Shown here in pieces: positions 16,818 to 25,882 of a DNA stretch of 38,023 bases; positions within the stretch are counted from its first letter, which is position 1, and each line of letters begins with the position of its first letter. The notes beneath the pieces are model-generated. The model did no database searches. It saw only the letters and a list, made by a program, of their open reading frames with translations, and was not told where the DNA came from. Origin of the DNA: Polaromonas sp. (GTDB lineage: Bacteria > Pseudomonadota > Gammaproteobacteria > Burkholderiales > Burkholderiaceae_C); the NCBI GenBank assembly GCA_013823635.1, contig PNML01000023.1:1-38023 (forward strand). The letters run 5' to 3'. A program made the position numbers and the translations under genes.

Positions 16818-17444
16818 ATGATGAAATTTGTCGCTTTCGAGCGCAGCAAGCAGGGCACGGGTGCGAGCCGCCGTCTCCGCAACACCGGCCGCACACCCGG
16901 TATCGTGTTTGGCGGTTCCACAGACCCCGTCCAGATCGAACTGGACCACAATGCCCTGTGGCACGCCCTGAAAAAAGAAGCCTTCCACGCCTCCATCCTC
17001 GAAATGGAACTGGCCGGCAAAACCGAACAAGTGCTGCTGCGCGATGTGCAGTACCACCCCTTCAAGCAGCTCGTGCTGCACGTTGACCTGCAGCGCGTCG
17101 ATGCACGCACCCGCCTGCACAAGAAAGTGCCCCTGCACTTCGTCAACGCCGAAAACTCACCCGCTGTCAAAGAAGACAAGTGCCTGGTGAACACCCCCAT
17201 GACCGTGATCGAAATCGAGTGCCTGGCCACCGCCCTGCCCGAGTTCATCACCGTGGACCTGAGCGCCATGACCAAAGGTTCGTCCATCCACGTCAAGGAC
17301 CTGGTGCTGCCCGCCGGCATCAAGGCCGTGACCCATGGCCGCCCCAACCAGACCGTGGTCAGCATGGTCGAGCCCGAGCCAGAAGTGGTGGCTGCACCCG
17401 TGGCCAAAGTGGACGACAAGAAAAAAGGCAAAGGCAAGAAGTGA
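16818..17444 (+). CDS. rplY: 50S ribosomal protein bL25 (CTC/TL5 form)
   Basis: A 208-residue bL25 of the long CTC type, with an N-terminal 5S rRNA-binding domain ([19 protein letters not shown] at residues 3-21, then [15 protein letters not shown]) and a C-terminal beta domain (about 95-185), ending in a basic tail [11 protein letters not shown] 16818 follows AGGAG at 16806-16810 with a 7-base gap; an adjacent ATG at 16821 is possible. Followed by an intrinsic terminator and pth, a common order. Confidence 0.96.
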   Translation: MMKFVAFERSKQGTGASRRLRNTGRTPGIVFGGSTDPVQIELDHNALWHALKKEAFHASILEMELAGKTEQVLLRDVQYHPFKQLVLHVDLQRVDARTRLHKKVPLHFVNAENSPAVKEDKCLVNTPMTVIEIECLATALPEFITVDLSAMTKGSSIHVKDLVLPAGIKAVTHGRPNQTVVSMVEPEPEVVAAPVAKVDDKKKGKGKK

Positions 17445-17500
17445 TTGCCCTGTGGCGGCGCGCCTGGCCTGTTCAGGCCAGCCTCACCGCCCTGCCACAC

Positions 17501-17526
17501 AAGGCCCGCCACCGCGGGCCTTTTTT
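17501..17526 (+). terminator. Rho-independent terminator after rplY
   Basis: Perfect 9-bp stem AAGGCCCGC/GCGGGCCTT, 4-base loop, T6 (17521-17526). It lies only 15 bases before the pth start, so pth needs read-through or a promoter overlapping this site. Confidence 0.9.
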
Positions 17527-17541
17527 CATGGAGACTTCCGC

Positions 17542-18198
17542 ATGATCAAACTGTTTGTGGGCCTGGGCAACCCTGGTCCGGAATACGAAGCCACCCGCCA
17601 CAACGCGGGCTTCTGGTGGATCGATGCGCTGGCCCGCCAGCTGGGCACGCGGCTGCAGCTGGAACGCAGCTACTTTGGGCTGATGGCACGCACCACGCTG
17701 GAAGGCCACACCGTGTGGTTGCTGGAACCCCAAACTTTCATGAACAAGTCGGGGCAGTCGGTGGCCGCTCTGGCGAGGTTCTTCAAAATTGCGCCCGCTG
17801 AAATCCTGGTGGCCCACGACGAACTCGATCTTCCCGCCGGGGAGACCAAGCTCAAACTCGGTGGCAGCCACGCCGGGCACAACGGGCTGCGCGACATCCA
17901 CGGCCAACTGGGCAGCGCCGACTACTGGCGCCTGCGCCTGGGCATAGACCACCCGGGTCACAAGGCTGAGGTGGTCAATTGGGTCCTGAAGAAGCCCAGC
18001 CCCGAACAGCGTGAGGCCATTGAGCGCGGCATTGAGCGCAGCCTCAAGGCCGTGAACGACCTGGTGCATGGGCGCATGGACAAAGCGACGGTGCAAATCC
18101 ACACCAGCAAACCCCCCAGACCCAAACCGGAACGCAAACCACCACCTCCAGCGACCACCCAGACCGAAGCGCCTGTGACGCCACCGGCCACCCCCTGA
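17542..18198 (+). CDS. pth: Peptidyl-tRNA hydrolase
   Basis: A 218-residue Pth that frees tRNA from dropped-off peptidyl-tRNA. It has the N-terminal [19 protein letters not shown] with the catalytic His, the [18 protein letters not shown] block with the catalytic Asp, and [10 protein letters not shown]. The last ~30 residues are a Pro/Lys/Thr-rich tail ([18 protein letters not shown]) beyond the usual ~190-residue fold. The start at 17542 matches the family N terminus. It converges on the ferredoxin gene with a 34-base gap. Confidence 0.95.
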   Translation: MIKLFVGLGNPGPEYEATRHNAGFWWIDALARQLGTRLQLERSYFGLMARTTLEGHTVWLLEPQTFMNKSGQSVAALARFFKIAPAEILVAHDELDLPAGETKLKLGGSHAGHNGLRDIHGQLGSADYWRLRLGIDHPGHKAEVVNWVLKKPSPEQREAIERGIERSLKAVNDLVHGRMDKATVQIHTSKPPRPKPERKPPPPATTQTEAPVTPPATP

Positions 18199-18232
18199 AC
18201 AGCCCCCGCAGGCCTCCTTCAGGCGACTGGGG

Positions 18233-18502
18233 TCACTGACTGACCCTGGACGCAGCGGTGGCCTGCAAACGCTGAAACTTTTGCCACAGGGTTTCCCGGC
18301 TTTCCACGTGCTCGGGATGCACGGGAATGCAGCTCACCGGGCAGACCTGCATGCACTGGGGCTCGTCGAAGTGACCCACGCATTCGGTGCATTTGGCGGG
18401 GTCAATCTCATAAATGTCCTGCCCCATGTAGATGGCTTCGTTGGGGCATTCGGGCTCGCACACATCGCAGTTGATGCATTCGGCGGTGATCATCAGTGCC
18501 AT
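18233..18502 (-). CDS. 2[4Fe-4S] ferredoxin (YfhL type)
   Basis: An 89-residue ferredoxin starting MALMITAECINCDVCEPECP. The first motif is CxxCxxCxxxCP. The second is CxxC-x8-CxxxCP (CTECVGHFDEPQCMQVCP), the insertion-bearing type found in YfhL/Alvin ferredoxins. Eight cysteines for two clusters are present. It starts 10 bases after the coaD stop, an arrangement kept in many beta- and gammaproteobacteria. A short electron carrier; the partner is not known. Confidence 0.93.
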   Translation of the reverse strand: MALMITAECINCDVCEPECPNEAIYMGQDIYEIDPAKCTECVGHFDEPQCMQVCPVSCIPVHPEHVESRETLWQKFQRLQATAASRVSQ

Positions 18503-18512
18503 GGCATCGTCC

Positions 18513-18992
18513 TCAGGCGGTGTGGAGGGGCGCCAGGGCCTGCGCCACACCGGCACTGACCATGCCGGAGACATCGCCACCCAGTTTGGAAATTTCGCGC
18601 ACCAGCGTGCTGGAGATGCACTGCAACTCGGCCTGCGGCAGCAGCAGCACGGTTTCCACCGCCGGGTGGAGTTTACGGTTCATGGCGGCCATTTGGGCCT
18701 CGTAATCGAAATCGGTGAGGTTGCGTATGCCCCGCACCACGGCGCAGGCACCCTGCTCCCGGCAAAAATCCATGATGAGGCCATCAAACGGCAGCACACG
18801 CACGCCCGCCGAGCCCATGGCGGCCTGCGCCAGCGCCATGCGCTCGGACAGGCTGAACCGGGTGGTTTTGTGGTGGGCCACGGCCACCGCGATGATGAGT
18901 TCATCAAACAGGCCGGCCGCCCGCCTGGCCACGTCTTCGTGCCCCAGTGTGATGGGGTCGAATGTGCCGCTGTACACCGCAATGCGCTTCAT
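18513..18992 (-). CDS. coaD: Phosphopantetheine adenylyltransferase
   Basis: A 159-residue enzyme for the penultimate step of coenzyme A synthesis (4'-phosphopantetheine + ATP to dephospho-CoA). It has the nucleotidyltransferase signature YSGTFDPITLGH at residues 7-18 and the C-terminal ISSTLVREISKLGGDVSGMV. Length is standard. It lies downstream of rsmD, a usual pairing, separated by a hairpin, and upstream of ferredoxin. Confidence 0.97.
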   Translation of the reverse strand: MKRIAVYSGTFDPITLGHEDVARRAAGLFDELIIAVAVAHHKTTRFSLSERMALAQAAMGSAGVRVLPFDGLIMDFCREQGACAVVRGIRNLTDFDYEAQMAAMNRKLHPAVETVLLLPQAELQCISSTLVREISKLGGDVSGMVSAGVAQALAPLHTA

Positions 18993-19020
18993 GGGGATGG
19001 GGGAATGTGAGTCAACAGAA

Positions 19021-19044
19021 GACCCCGATTATCCGAGCGGGGTC
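19021..19044 (-). other. Hairpin overlapping the rsmD stop codon
   Basis: GACCCCG (19021-19027) and CGGGGTC (19038-19044) form a perfect 7-bp stem with a 10-base loop. On the minus strand it lies at the end of rsmD, overlaps its stop codon and lacks a T-run, so it is more likely a partial terminator or mRNA end protector between rsmD and coaD. Confidence 0.55.
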
Positions 19045-19762
19045 ATTCACCTGCTGGCGTGTCAAGCTCAGCGGGGTTGGCGGTGGCTGGCGTGCGCTGC
19101 AGCAGGCTGTGGTGCACCGCACCAGCCTTGCCCCGGCGGGTGGCCACCAGCCCGCAGGCGGCCAGTTCGGCATCGCTCCATGCCCTGGGCGACTCCAGGT
19201 ACACCCAGCCGGTGGGCGCCACTGCTTGCGCGGCGGCTTGCAGCGCGTGCTGAAACACGGCCTCGTTGTCACCCTGCAGGAACGGCGGGTCCAGAAACAC
19301 CACGTCCCAGTTCTGGCCCGCCATGCGGCGCAGGCTGGGCAAGGCATCGCCCCTCTCCAGGCGCACCTGACGGGCCTGCAGCTTGCGCAGGGTCTGGCGC
19401 AGGCTGTCCACCAGGGCTGCGCTGTGCTCGATGAGGACCACCTCGGTGGCACCGCGCGAGGCGGCTTCCAACCCCAGTGCGCCGGTGCCGGCAAAGGCAT
19501 CCACACAGCGCCAGCCCGTCAGGTCCTGGCCCAGCCAGTTGAACAGCGTCTCGCGCACGCGTCCGGGGGTGGGACGCAGGCCGGGCAGGTTGGCCACAGG
19601 CAAGGGGGTGCGTTTCCACTGGCCACCCACAATGCGCACCTCCTGCGCCGCCTGCGCATGTCGGACGGAGGACGTGGCGCCCTTGGCTTGGCCACTGACC
19701 AGTGGGGGGCGTGCGCCTGAGCGGGACTGGCCCTGGCGGGGGGAGGAAGTTTTGGGTGTCAT
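19043..19762 (-). CDS. rsmD: 16S rRNA (guanine966-N2)-methyltransferase
   Basis: A 239-residue class I methyltransferase. The core starts at VRIVGGQWKRTPLPV, followed by GLRPTPGRVRETLFNWL, the SAM loop DAFAGTGALGLEAASRGA and the catalytic LDPPF. The first ~40 residues are a basic, Ser/Gln-rich extension not found in the E. coli enzyme. ATG 19762 is preferred because further upstream the frame enters the preceding gene. Located 10 bases after the second M16 gene and before coaD; the pair rsmD-coaD is common. Confidence 0.93.
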   Translation of the reverse strand: MTPKTSSPRQGQSRSGARPPLVSGQAKGATSSVRHAQAAQEVRIVGGQWKRTPLPVANLPGLRPTPGRVRETLFNWLGQDLTGWRCVDAFAGTGALGLEAASRGATEVVLIEHSAALVDSLRQTLRKLQARQVRLERGDALPSLRRMAGQNWDVVFLDPPFLQGDNEAVFQHALQAAAQAVAPTGWVYLESPRAWSDAELAACGLVATRRGKAGAVHHSLLQRTPATANPAELDTPAGE

Positions 19763-19772
19763 GCAGCCAAGC

Positions 19773-21173
19773 TTATCCGCCCTGCCCGCCCACCACCACC
19801 GACACCATGCGTTGCGTCTGCAGCACCCGGGCAAACGCGCGGCGAATGTCGTCCACGCTCACCGCCTGCATGGACGCCACCCAGGTGTCCAGGTAGTCGG
19901 GCGGCAGGCCGTGCCACTGCATGTTGGCCACGTTGTCCAGCAGCTTGCGGTTGGTGTCGATGCGCATGGCAAAGCTGTTGGCCATGTAGGTCTTGGCCGC
20001 CGCCACCTCGGCCTCGGTGGGTCCGTCTTGCACGAACCGGTGCACCACCTCACGGGCCACGGCCAAGGCCTGCTCGGCCTGATCGGGGCGGGTTTGCAGG
20101 CCCACCTGGAAGGCCCCTGCGTGGCGGCCCGGCATGAAGTAGCTGTACACGCCGTAACTCAAGCCCCGCTTTTCCCGCACCTCGGTGGTGAGGCGCGAGA
20201 CAAAACCACCGCCGCCCAGGATGTAGTTGCCCAGCAGCAGCGGGAAGTAGTCCGGGTCGCTGCGGGCGTGGCCGGGCTGGCCCAGCAACACGTGGGCCTG
20301 TGCCGTTTGCAGCGGCACCTGGATGTCGCTGGGGGCCTGCAACGCAGCCACCTCCGCCACGGGCGGCAGCGGCGCGCAATCGCTTGGCTCGGCTGGTGCA
20401 TCGGCCCGCACGGCCCGCAGGGGCGCCAACAGGGCGCGAACGATGTGCTCGGCCCCTGCCCGGTCCACATCCCCCACCAGGGTGATGAGGGCCTGGCAGG
20501 CACGCACATGGCGCTGCCAGTGGCGCTGCATGTCGGCCAACCCAATGTTGGCCAGCGTCTCGGGTGTGGCCTCCTGCCCATAGGGATGCTGGCCGTACAC
20601 GGCCGCCGCAAACCGCCGCTGCGCCACGGTGGCGGGCTGGGTGCTGGCGTTGTGCCAGGCCGCCACCAGGCGCTCACGCTCGCGCTGCCAGATGGCCTGG
20701 GGCTCAGCCCCCGACCAGCGGGGATGGGCCAACTGGCGCGCGGCCAGCGCCACGGCCTGGGGCAACACATCGGGGGCACTCAGGGTGCGCAGGGTGGCGC
20801 TGAGCTGGTCAGGCCCGGCGCTGACGGACCACTGAGCACCCAGGTCCATCCAGCGCTCGGTCACCTCGTTTTCCCCCAGCGCCGTGCTGGGCTCGGAAGC
20901 CACACCCACAGCCACACCACGTTGGCTCATGAGGGCGGTGACGGCGGCCAACCCCGCCTGGGCGGCGGGGTCGCGGCGGCTGCCACCGTCAAAGTCCAGC
21001 CGCACATCCAGCATGGGAATGCCGGGGCTGCTGACCAGCGCCACCTGTGCGCCGCTGGCATCCTGCCAGCGCTGCACCTGGGGCGCGGCCCACACCTGCC
21101 CCCAGGCAAATATCAAACAAAAAAGCACTACAGCGCTTTTACATATTGAACAGTTAGCTATATTTTTATTCAT
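19773..21173 (-). CDS. M16 family peptidase-like protein without the zinc motif
   Basis: A 466-residue periplasmic M16 homologue. The N terminus from the chosen ATG is a signal peptide ending VWA-AP. No HxxEH is present, so it is probably the non-catalytic partner of the adjacent M16 peptidase, as in two-subunit M16B enzymes. The C-terminal half keeps RGLSYGVYSY, corresponding to the family R/Y substrate-binding pair. The start is uncertain: an in-frame GTG at 21218 would add 15 residues, and neither start has a good ribosome site. An AT-rich repeat supplies the coding sequence of the signal peptide (21109-21173). Confidence 0.85.
   Translation of the reverse strand: MNKNIANCSICKSAVVLFCLIFAWGQVWAAPQVQRWQDASGAQVALVSSPGIPMLDVRLDFDGGSRRDPAAQAGLAAVTALMSQRGVAVGVASEPSTALGENEVTERWMDLGAQWSVSAGPDQLSATLRTLSAPDVLPQAVALAARQLAHPRWSGAEPQAIWQRERERLVAAWHNASTQPATVAQRRFAAAVYGQHPYGQEATPETLANIGLADMQRHWQRHVRACQALITLVGDVDRAGAEHIVRALLAPLRAVRADAPAEPSDCAPLPPVAEVAALQAPSDIQVPLQTAQAHVLLGQPGHARSDPDYFPLLLGNYILGGGGFVSRLTTEVREKRGLSYGVYSYFMPGRHAGAFQVGLQTRPDQAEQALAVAREVVHRFVQDGPTEAEVAAAKTYMANSFAMRIDTNRKLLDNVANMQWHGLPPDYLDTWVASMQAVSVDDIRRAFARVLQTQRMVSVVVGGQGG
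21109..21173 (-). repeat. AT-rich repeat encoding an M16 signal peptide
   Basis: On the minus strand ATAGCT, 17 bases, AAGCGCT, then GTAGTGCTTTTTTGTTTG. Spacing and core match the copies at 14136-14195 and 29057-29112. The frame through it reads MNKNIANCSICKSAVVLFCL, i.e. the start and hydrophobic core of the signal peptide. Confidence 0.7.
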
Positions 21174-21226
21174 GTGTTCTATCGAAATTACATGCTCACC
21201 GGTGTCGGGCAGGTTCACGGTGGGGC

Positions 21227-22735
21227 TCAGTGGCGAATGTCCAGGCGCGGCTGGTTCGAGCCGGTGGCCGCGCGGCGCTGCGCCAGTGCCTGGGCGTCGG
21301 GCAGCAGCACCGCCTGGGTGAGTTGGTCGGCGTGGAAGTGGCGCTGGGCCACCGCCTGCACCTGCGCCGGGGTGATGCGCCCCAGGCTGGCCAGCAAGCG
21401 GGCAGACGCATCCGGCCCCCAGCCATTGGCCCACTGGCTGCCGAGTTCGCGGGCCTGGGCAAACAGGGCATCGAGCTTGTAGACCTCGGCGGCACGCCAC
21501 TGGTTTTTCACGCGCTGCAGCTCGCTGTCCTGCACACCGTCGCGGGCAACCCGGGCCACCTCGGCCTGCAAGGCGGCGGCCACCGCCACGGGGTCTTGAC
21601 CCGGCGCGGGTGTGCCGTCCAGGTAGAACTGGGCTGGGCCACGCCCCATGCCGCTGTAGCCCGCACCGGCTGCATCGGCCAGCCGCTCACCCGCCGACCG
21701 TTGCACCAGGGCACGGCCCAGGCGGGCGCCTTCGTGGCCATTGAGGACAGCAGCCAGCATGACCAGCGCCAAGGCGTCCTGGCTCTGGGCATCGGCCGCG
21801 TCGGGGTCGGTCAACCGGGGCACCGGGTAGGCCAGGGCCACGTAGGCCTGCTCGGCGGGCGCCTTCACCCGTACTTGGCGCATGCCGGTTTGCGGGGGCT
21901 CGGTCTGTGGTTTTCGGGTGGGCACCGCACCGGCGGGAATGGGCCCGTAGTGCTGCTTCGCCCAAGTCAGCACCTGGGTGGGGTCCACGTCACCGGCCAC
22001 CACCACGGCGGCGTTGGCCGGCACGTACCAGCGGCGTTGGAAGGCCCGGACTTCATCAGGTGTGAGGGCATTGAGGTCGGCGGCCCAACCGATGACCGGG
22101 TTGCGGTAGGGGTGCACCTGCCACGCAGTGGCGTTGAGCGCCTCGAACAGCACCGCACGGGGTTGGTCATCCACCCGCTGGCGGCGCTCTTCCTTGATGA
22201 CCTCGAGTTCGCGGCGAAATTCGTCATCGCTCCACTGGTTGTTGGCAAACCGGTCGGCCTCCAGCCGCATGACCTCTTGCAACTGGTGGGCGGGCACCTG
22301 CACGTGGTAGGCCGTCACGTCGCGGCTGGTGAAGGCGTTGTCGCGCCCGCCCAGGGCCGCCACACGCCGGGAATACTCGCCCGGTTTGACGGTGGGCGTG
22401 CCCTTGAACATGAGGTGCTCCAGCACGTGGGCAATGCCGGTGGTGCCGCTGGTTTCGTCCATGGAGCCCACGCGCAGCCACAGCATGTGGACCGCCGTGG
22501 GCGCCCGCCGATCGGGCTTGACCAGCAGCGTGAACCCGTTGGGCAGGGTGGCCTGGTACACCTCGCCCACGCGCGTCAGCTCGCTGGCTGGCGCGGGTGG
22601 GTTGACCGGTTGGGCCGGTGCCAAACGGCCCCACGACACCAGGACCCCCAACACCAGCCAAGCCCAAACGGTGGGGAAGCGCGCAGGGCGGCGGGACAAC
22701 GCGGTGGCGAAAGGTGGGAAGCGGTTGGGTTTCAT
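21227..22735 (-). CDS. M16 family zinc metallopeptidase
   Basis: A 502-residue secreted peptidase. ATG 22735 gives a signal peptide with an Arg-rich start and the core VWAWLVLGVLVSW, then PAQP. The zinc motif is HVLEH in GIAHVLEHLMFKGT, and the downstream Glu lies in the conserved region after it. It is the catalytic partner of the following zinc-less M16 protein (53 bases between stop and the chosen next start). Substrate unknown; relatives are described as pitrilysin-like or PqqL-like. Divergent from ftsY with 29 bases between the starts. Confidence 0.93.
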   Translation of the reverse strand: MKPNRFPPFATALSRRPARFPTVWAWLVLGVLVSWGRLAPAQPVNPPAPASELTRVGEVYQATLPNGFTLLVKPDRRAPTAVHMLWLRVGSMDETSGTTGIAHVLEHLMFKGTPTVKPGEYSRRVAALGGRDNAFTSRDVTAYHVQVPAHQLQEVMRLEADRFANNQWSDDEFRRELEVIKEERRQRVDDQPRAVLFEALNATAWQVHPYRNPVIGWAADLNALTPDEVRAFQRRWYVPANAAVVVAGDVDPTQVLTWAKQHYGPIPAGAVPTRKPQTEPPQTGMRQVRVKAPAEQAYVALAYPVPRLTDPDAADAQSQDALALVMLAAVLNGHEGARLGRALVQRSAGERLADAAGAGYSGMGRGPAQFYLDGTPAPGQDPVAVAAALQAEVARVARDGVQDSELQRVKNQWRAAEVYKLDALFAQARELGSQWANGWGPDASARLLASLGRITPAQVQAVAQRHFHADQLTQAVLLPDAQALAQRRAATGSNQPRLDIRH

Positions 22736-22764
22736 AGAATGCACTGGACACCAGAAAGCCACAA

Positions 22765-23856
22765 ATGTTCTCGTTTTTCCGAAAAAAATCCCCGCCCCCG
22801 GCACCCGTGCCCGAGGCGGCCACCGCAGCCGAAGTGCCGGTGGCACTCCCATCCCCTGCCCAACCGGTGACGGCACCTGCCACACCGGTCACCACCCAGG
22901 CACCCCCCGCCACCGAAATGGCCAAGCCCGAGCGCACCGGCTGGCTGGACAAGCTCAAGGCCGGGCTGAAAAAAACCGGCACCAGCATCGCCACGGTGTT
23001 CACTGGCACCAAGATCGACGAAGCGCTGTACGAGGAGCTGGAAACCGCATTGCTCATGGCCGACACCGGGGTGAAGGCCACCGAATTTTTGCTGGCCGAC
23101 CTGAAACGCCGGGTGAAAGACAGCAAAACCACCGACCCCGCCGCCGTCAAAGGCCTGCTGGCCAGCGCCATCGCCGATTTGCTCACGCCGTTGCAAAAGC
23201 CGCTGGCCGTGGGCCTGCGCTCCGCCATTCACGCGGGTGGGCGCGACGAGCCCACCGTCATCATGGTGGCGGGCGTGAACGGCGCCGGCAAAACCACCTC
23301 CATTGGCAAGCTGACCCGCCACCTGAGTGAGTCGGGGGCCAGCGTGCTGCTGGCGGCGGCTGACACCTTCCGTGCCGCCGCGCGCGAGCAGCTGGGCGTG
23401 TGGGCCACCCGCAACACGGTGGACATCATCAGCCAGGACGGCGGCGACCCCGCCGCCGTGAGTTTCGACGCCGTGGCCGCGGGCAAGGCGCGCGGCAAGG
23501 ACGTGGTGCTGGTGGACACCGCCGGTCGCCTGCCCACGCAGCTGCACCTGATGGAAGAGCTGAAAAAAATCAAGCGCGTGGTCCAAAAGGCGCAAGAGAG
23601 TGCGCCCAACGAGGTGCTGCTGGTCATCGACGGCAACACCGGCCAGAACGCGCTGGCCCAGGTCAAGGCGTTTGACGCGGTGCTGGGCCTGACGGGCCTC
23701 ATCGTCACCAAGCTGGACGGCACGGCCAAAGGTGGGGTGCTGGCGGCCATTGCCCGCGAGCACCCCATTCCCGTGTACTTCATTGGTGTGGGCGAGAGCC
23801 TGGAAGACCTGCAGACCTTCAACGCCCGCGAGTTTGCCCAGGCACTGCTGGGCTGA
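22765..23856 (+). CDS. ftsY: Signal recognition particle receptor FtsY
   Basis: A 363-residue SRP receptor GTPase that docks ribosome-SRP complexes at the inner membrane. It has a short, Ala/Pro-rich A domain (about residues 1-60) beginning MFSFFRKK, an N domain, and a G domain with GVNGAGKTTS, DTFRAAAREQL, DTAGRLPT and TKLDGTAKGG. The A domain is much shorter than in E. coli but usual in this group. Its 3' end overlaps hoxW on the other strand by 38 bases. Confidence 0.96.
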   Translation: MFSFFRKKSPPPAPVPEAATAAEVPVALPSPAQPVTAPATPVTTQAPPATEMAKPERTGWLDKLKAGLKKTGTSIATVFTGTKIDEALYEELETALLMADTGVKATEFLLADLKRRVKDSKTTDPAAVKGLLASAIADLLTPLQKPLAVGLRSAIHAGGRDEPTVIMVAGVNGAGKTTSIGKLTRHLSESGASVLLAAADTFRAAAREQLGVWATRNTVDIISQDGGDPAAVSFDAVAAGKARGKDVVLVDTAGRLPTQLHLMEELKKIKRVVQKAQESAPNEVLLVIDGNTGQNALAQVKAFDAVLGLTGLIVTKLDGTAKGGVLAAIAREHPIPVYFIGVGESLEDLQTFNAREFAQALLG

Positions 23857-24325
23857 CACCCAGGCCAGCCAGCTCGGCCTGCACCCAGCCCTGCGCCCAG
23901 GCCACCGCCTGCGCCAGGTGGGTGAGCGCCAACGGCCCCACGGGCTCACCCAGCTCAAACGCCTCACCCCGGATGGCCAACAGCGTGGCGGGGGGCGGCG
24001 GCACCCCGTGCACATCGGCAAACACCTGCAGCAAGGCCTGGGGCGTCAAGGCGTGGCTGGTGAAACTGGCGTCGCGCCGGGGCTCGGGCGCACTCACCTC
24101 GAACGGGGCAGCAGCCGTCACACTGGCGTCCACCAGCAGCACGGCCTGCCGCCCCAGCAAATCCAGCGCGTGCTCCACCTGCAGCTGGTGCTCCTCCAGC
24201 CAGTCGATCTGTGCCAACGCCAGCGCGGGCAAGTGGTCGCGCAGCGCCGCCAGACACAACGGCCCCAGGGCATCGTCACCCCGGCTGAGGTTGCCCCAGG
24301 CCAGCACCAGCAGCGGACGGGTCAT
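23819..24325 (-). CDS. hoxW: [NiFe]-hydrogenase maturation endopeptidase HoxW
   Basis: A 168-residue protease of the HycI/HoxW family that cuts the C-terminal extension from HoxH after nickel insertion. The N terminus LVLAWGNLSRGDDALG carries the family GN...GDD; the first nickel-sensing acid (Glu/Asp) lies in GDDALG, the second in LLVDAS, and the His is in FTSHALTP. Last gene of the hox operon, 31 bases after hoxH. Its C-terminal coding end overlaps the end of ftsY in antisense for 38 bases. Confidence 0.93.
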   Translation of the reverse strand: MTRPLLVLAWGNLSRGDDALGPLCLAALRDHLPALALAQIDWLEEHQLQVEHALDLLGRQAVLLVDASVTAAAPFEVSAPEPRRDASFTSHALTPQALLQVFADVHGVPPPPATLLAIRGEAFELGEPVGPLALTHLAQAVAWAQGWVQAELAGLGVSPAVPGQTRGR

Positions 24326-24356
24326 GGTGCTGGGTACCTGCGGCGGCGCACGGGCA

Positions 24357-25844
24357 TCAGCGCCGTGTCAACACGCGGGCCGACGACATCTGCACATGGT
24401 CCAGCTCCGCACCATCGGGGCCCAGCAGGGTCACGTCCAGCGGCATCTGGCCCAGCGCATGGGTGGCGCACGACAAACAGGGGTCGTAGGCGCGAATGGC
24501 CACCTCGATGTGGTTGAGCAGCCCCTCGGTCAGCGTGTGCCCGTCCAAATAGTCGCGGGCCACGGCGCGCACGGCCTCGTTCATGGCCTGGTTGTTGTGC
24601 GTGGTGGAGACGATGAGGTTGCAGCGCGTGACCAGATCGTCATCACCCACGTCGTAATCGTGGATCAGGGTGCCACGTGGCGCTTCGATGATGCCCACCC
24701 CGCTGCGCTGACGCACCCCGCTGGCCAGCAGGTCGCCCGCCAGCAACTCGGGCCGCTCCAGCAGCTCGGCAATCACCTCCACCGCGTGCAGCAGTTCGAT
24801 CATGCGCGCCCAGTGGTAGGCCAAGCTGGCGTGCACCGGCTCGCCCTCGCCCCAGGCGATGAAGTCCTGGCGGGCGGCTTCGGCCCGTGGCGTGGGAATG
24901 AAGTCGCAGTTCTGAATGCGGGCGAGTGGCCCCACCCGGTACCAGCCCTGCTCGGCCCCCAGGGCACGCAGGTGCGGAAACTTCATGTAGGTCCAGGGCC
25001 GCACGGCTTCTTCAATCAGCTCCAGGTAGCGCTGGTCCTGGACACCATCGAACAGGATGGCCCCGGTGGCATCGCGCACGCGCAGCACGCCGTCGTAAAA
25101 ATCCAGCCCACCATCGGGGCGCACCAGCGACATCAGGTGGGAGCGAAAGCTGCCAAAGTGGTTGTACAGCGCCGGGTTTTGCGCGTGGCACTGCTTGGCC
25201 AGGTCCACCGCATCCTGGGCCCAGGCCAGCATCTGGGGCAGCTCGCGCCGCAGGCTGTCGCGCTCTTCAGCCGTCACCAGCTTGTTGATGCCGCCAGGCA
25301 CCGCGCCCGTGCCATGGATGCGCTTGCCTGAGGTGATGCGGATGATGTCCTGCCCAAACTTGCGCAGCAAAATGCCCTTTTTGGCGATGTCGGGGTGGGC
25401 CTGGGCCACGCCCACGATGTTGCGCTGCGCCACCTCGGAGTCAAACCCAAACAGCAGGTCGGGCGACGACAAATGGAAAAAATGCAGCGCGTGCGACTGC
25501 AGCATTTGCCCGTAGTGCATGAGGCGGCGCACGCTGTCGGCGCTGGCCGTGACCGGGTGGGCCCCCAGCACGCGGTCAAAGGCCTTGGCCGCCGCCAGGT
25601 GGTGCGACACCGGGCAGATGCCGCACAGGCGCTGCACCATCACCGGCACCTCCCAGTAGGGGCGGCCCTCGATGAATTTTTCAAACCCCCGAAACTCCAC
25701 GATGTGCAGCCGCGCCTGGTGGATGCGGTTGTCTTCGTCCAGCAGCAGCGTGACCTTGCCGTGCCCCTCCACCCGCGTGACGGGGTCGATGGCCACGCGG
25801 CGCAGGCCTTCGGGGTGGGCGGCGGTTTCCAGCGCAAACGTCAT
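24357..25844 (-). CDS. hoxH: NAD-reducing hydrogenase large (NiFe) subunit HoxH
   Basis: A 495-residue catalytic subunit. The active-site cysteine pairs are RLCGICPVSHH (about residue 65) and DPCLSCATH (about residue 460). A 33-residue tail follows, which HoxW should remove. Many HoxH proteins end close to this length. With HoxY it splits H2 in the cytoplasm; electrons pass through HoxU and HoxF to NAD+. AGGA lies 8 bases before the start. The 38-base gap to hoxY contains a short direct repeat (TGCGTCAGT, 25865-25873 and 25879-25887). Confidence 0.97.
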   Translation of the reverse strand: MTFALETAAHPEGLRRVAIDPVTRVEGHGKVTLLLDEDNRIHQARLHIVEFRGFEKFIEGRPYWEVPVMVQRLCGICPVSHHLAAAKAFDRVLGAHPVTASADSVRRLMHYGQMLQSHALHFFHLSSPDLLFGFDSEVAQRNIVGVAQAHPDIAKKGILLRKFGQDIIRITSGKRIHGTGAVPGGINKLVTAEERDSLRRELPQMLAWAQDAVDLAKQCHAQNPALYNHFGSFRSHLMSLVRPDGGLDFYDGVLRVRDATGAILFDGVQDQRYLELIEEAVRPWTYMKFPHLRALGAEQGWYRVGPLARIQNCDFIPTPRAEAARQDFIAWGEGEPVHASLAYHWARMIELLHAVEVIAELLERPELLAGDLLASGVRQRSGVGIIEAPRGTLIHDYDVGDDDLVTRCNLIVSTTHNNQAMNEAVRAVARDYLDGHTLTEGLLNHIEVAIRAYDPCLSCATHALGQMPLDVTLLGPDGAELDHVQMSSARVLTRR

Positions 25845-25882
25845 GGTCGGTTCCTCGGTCTCAATGCGTCAGTGTTGGTGCG

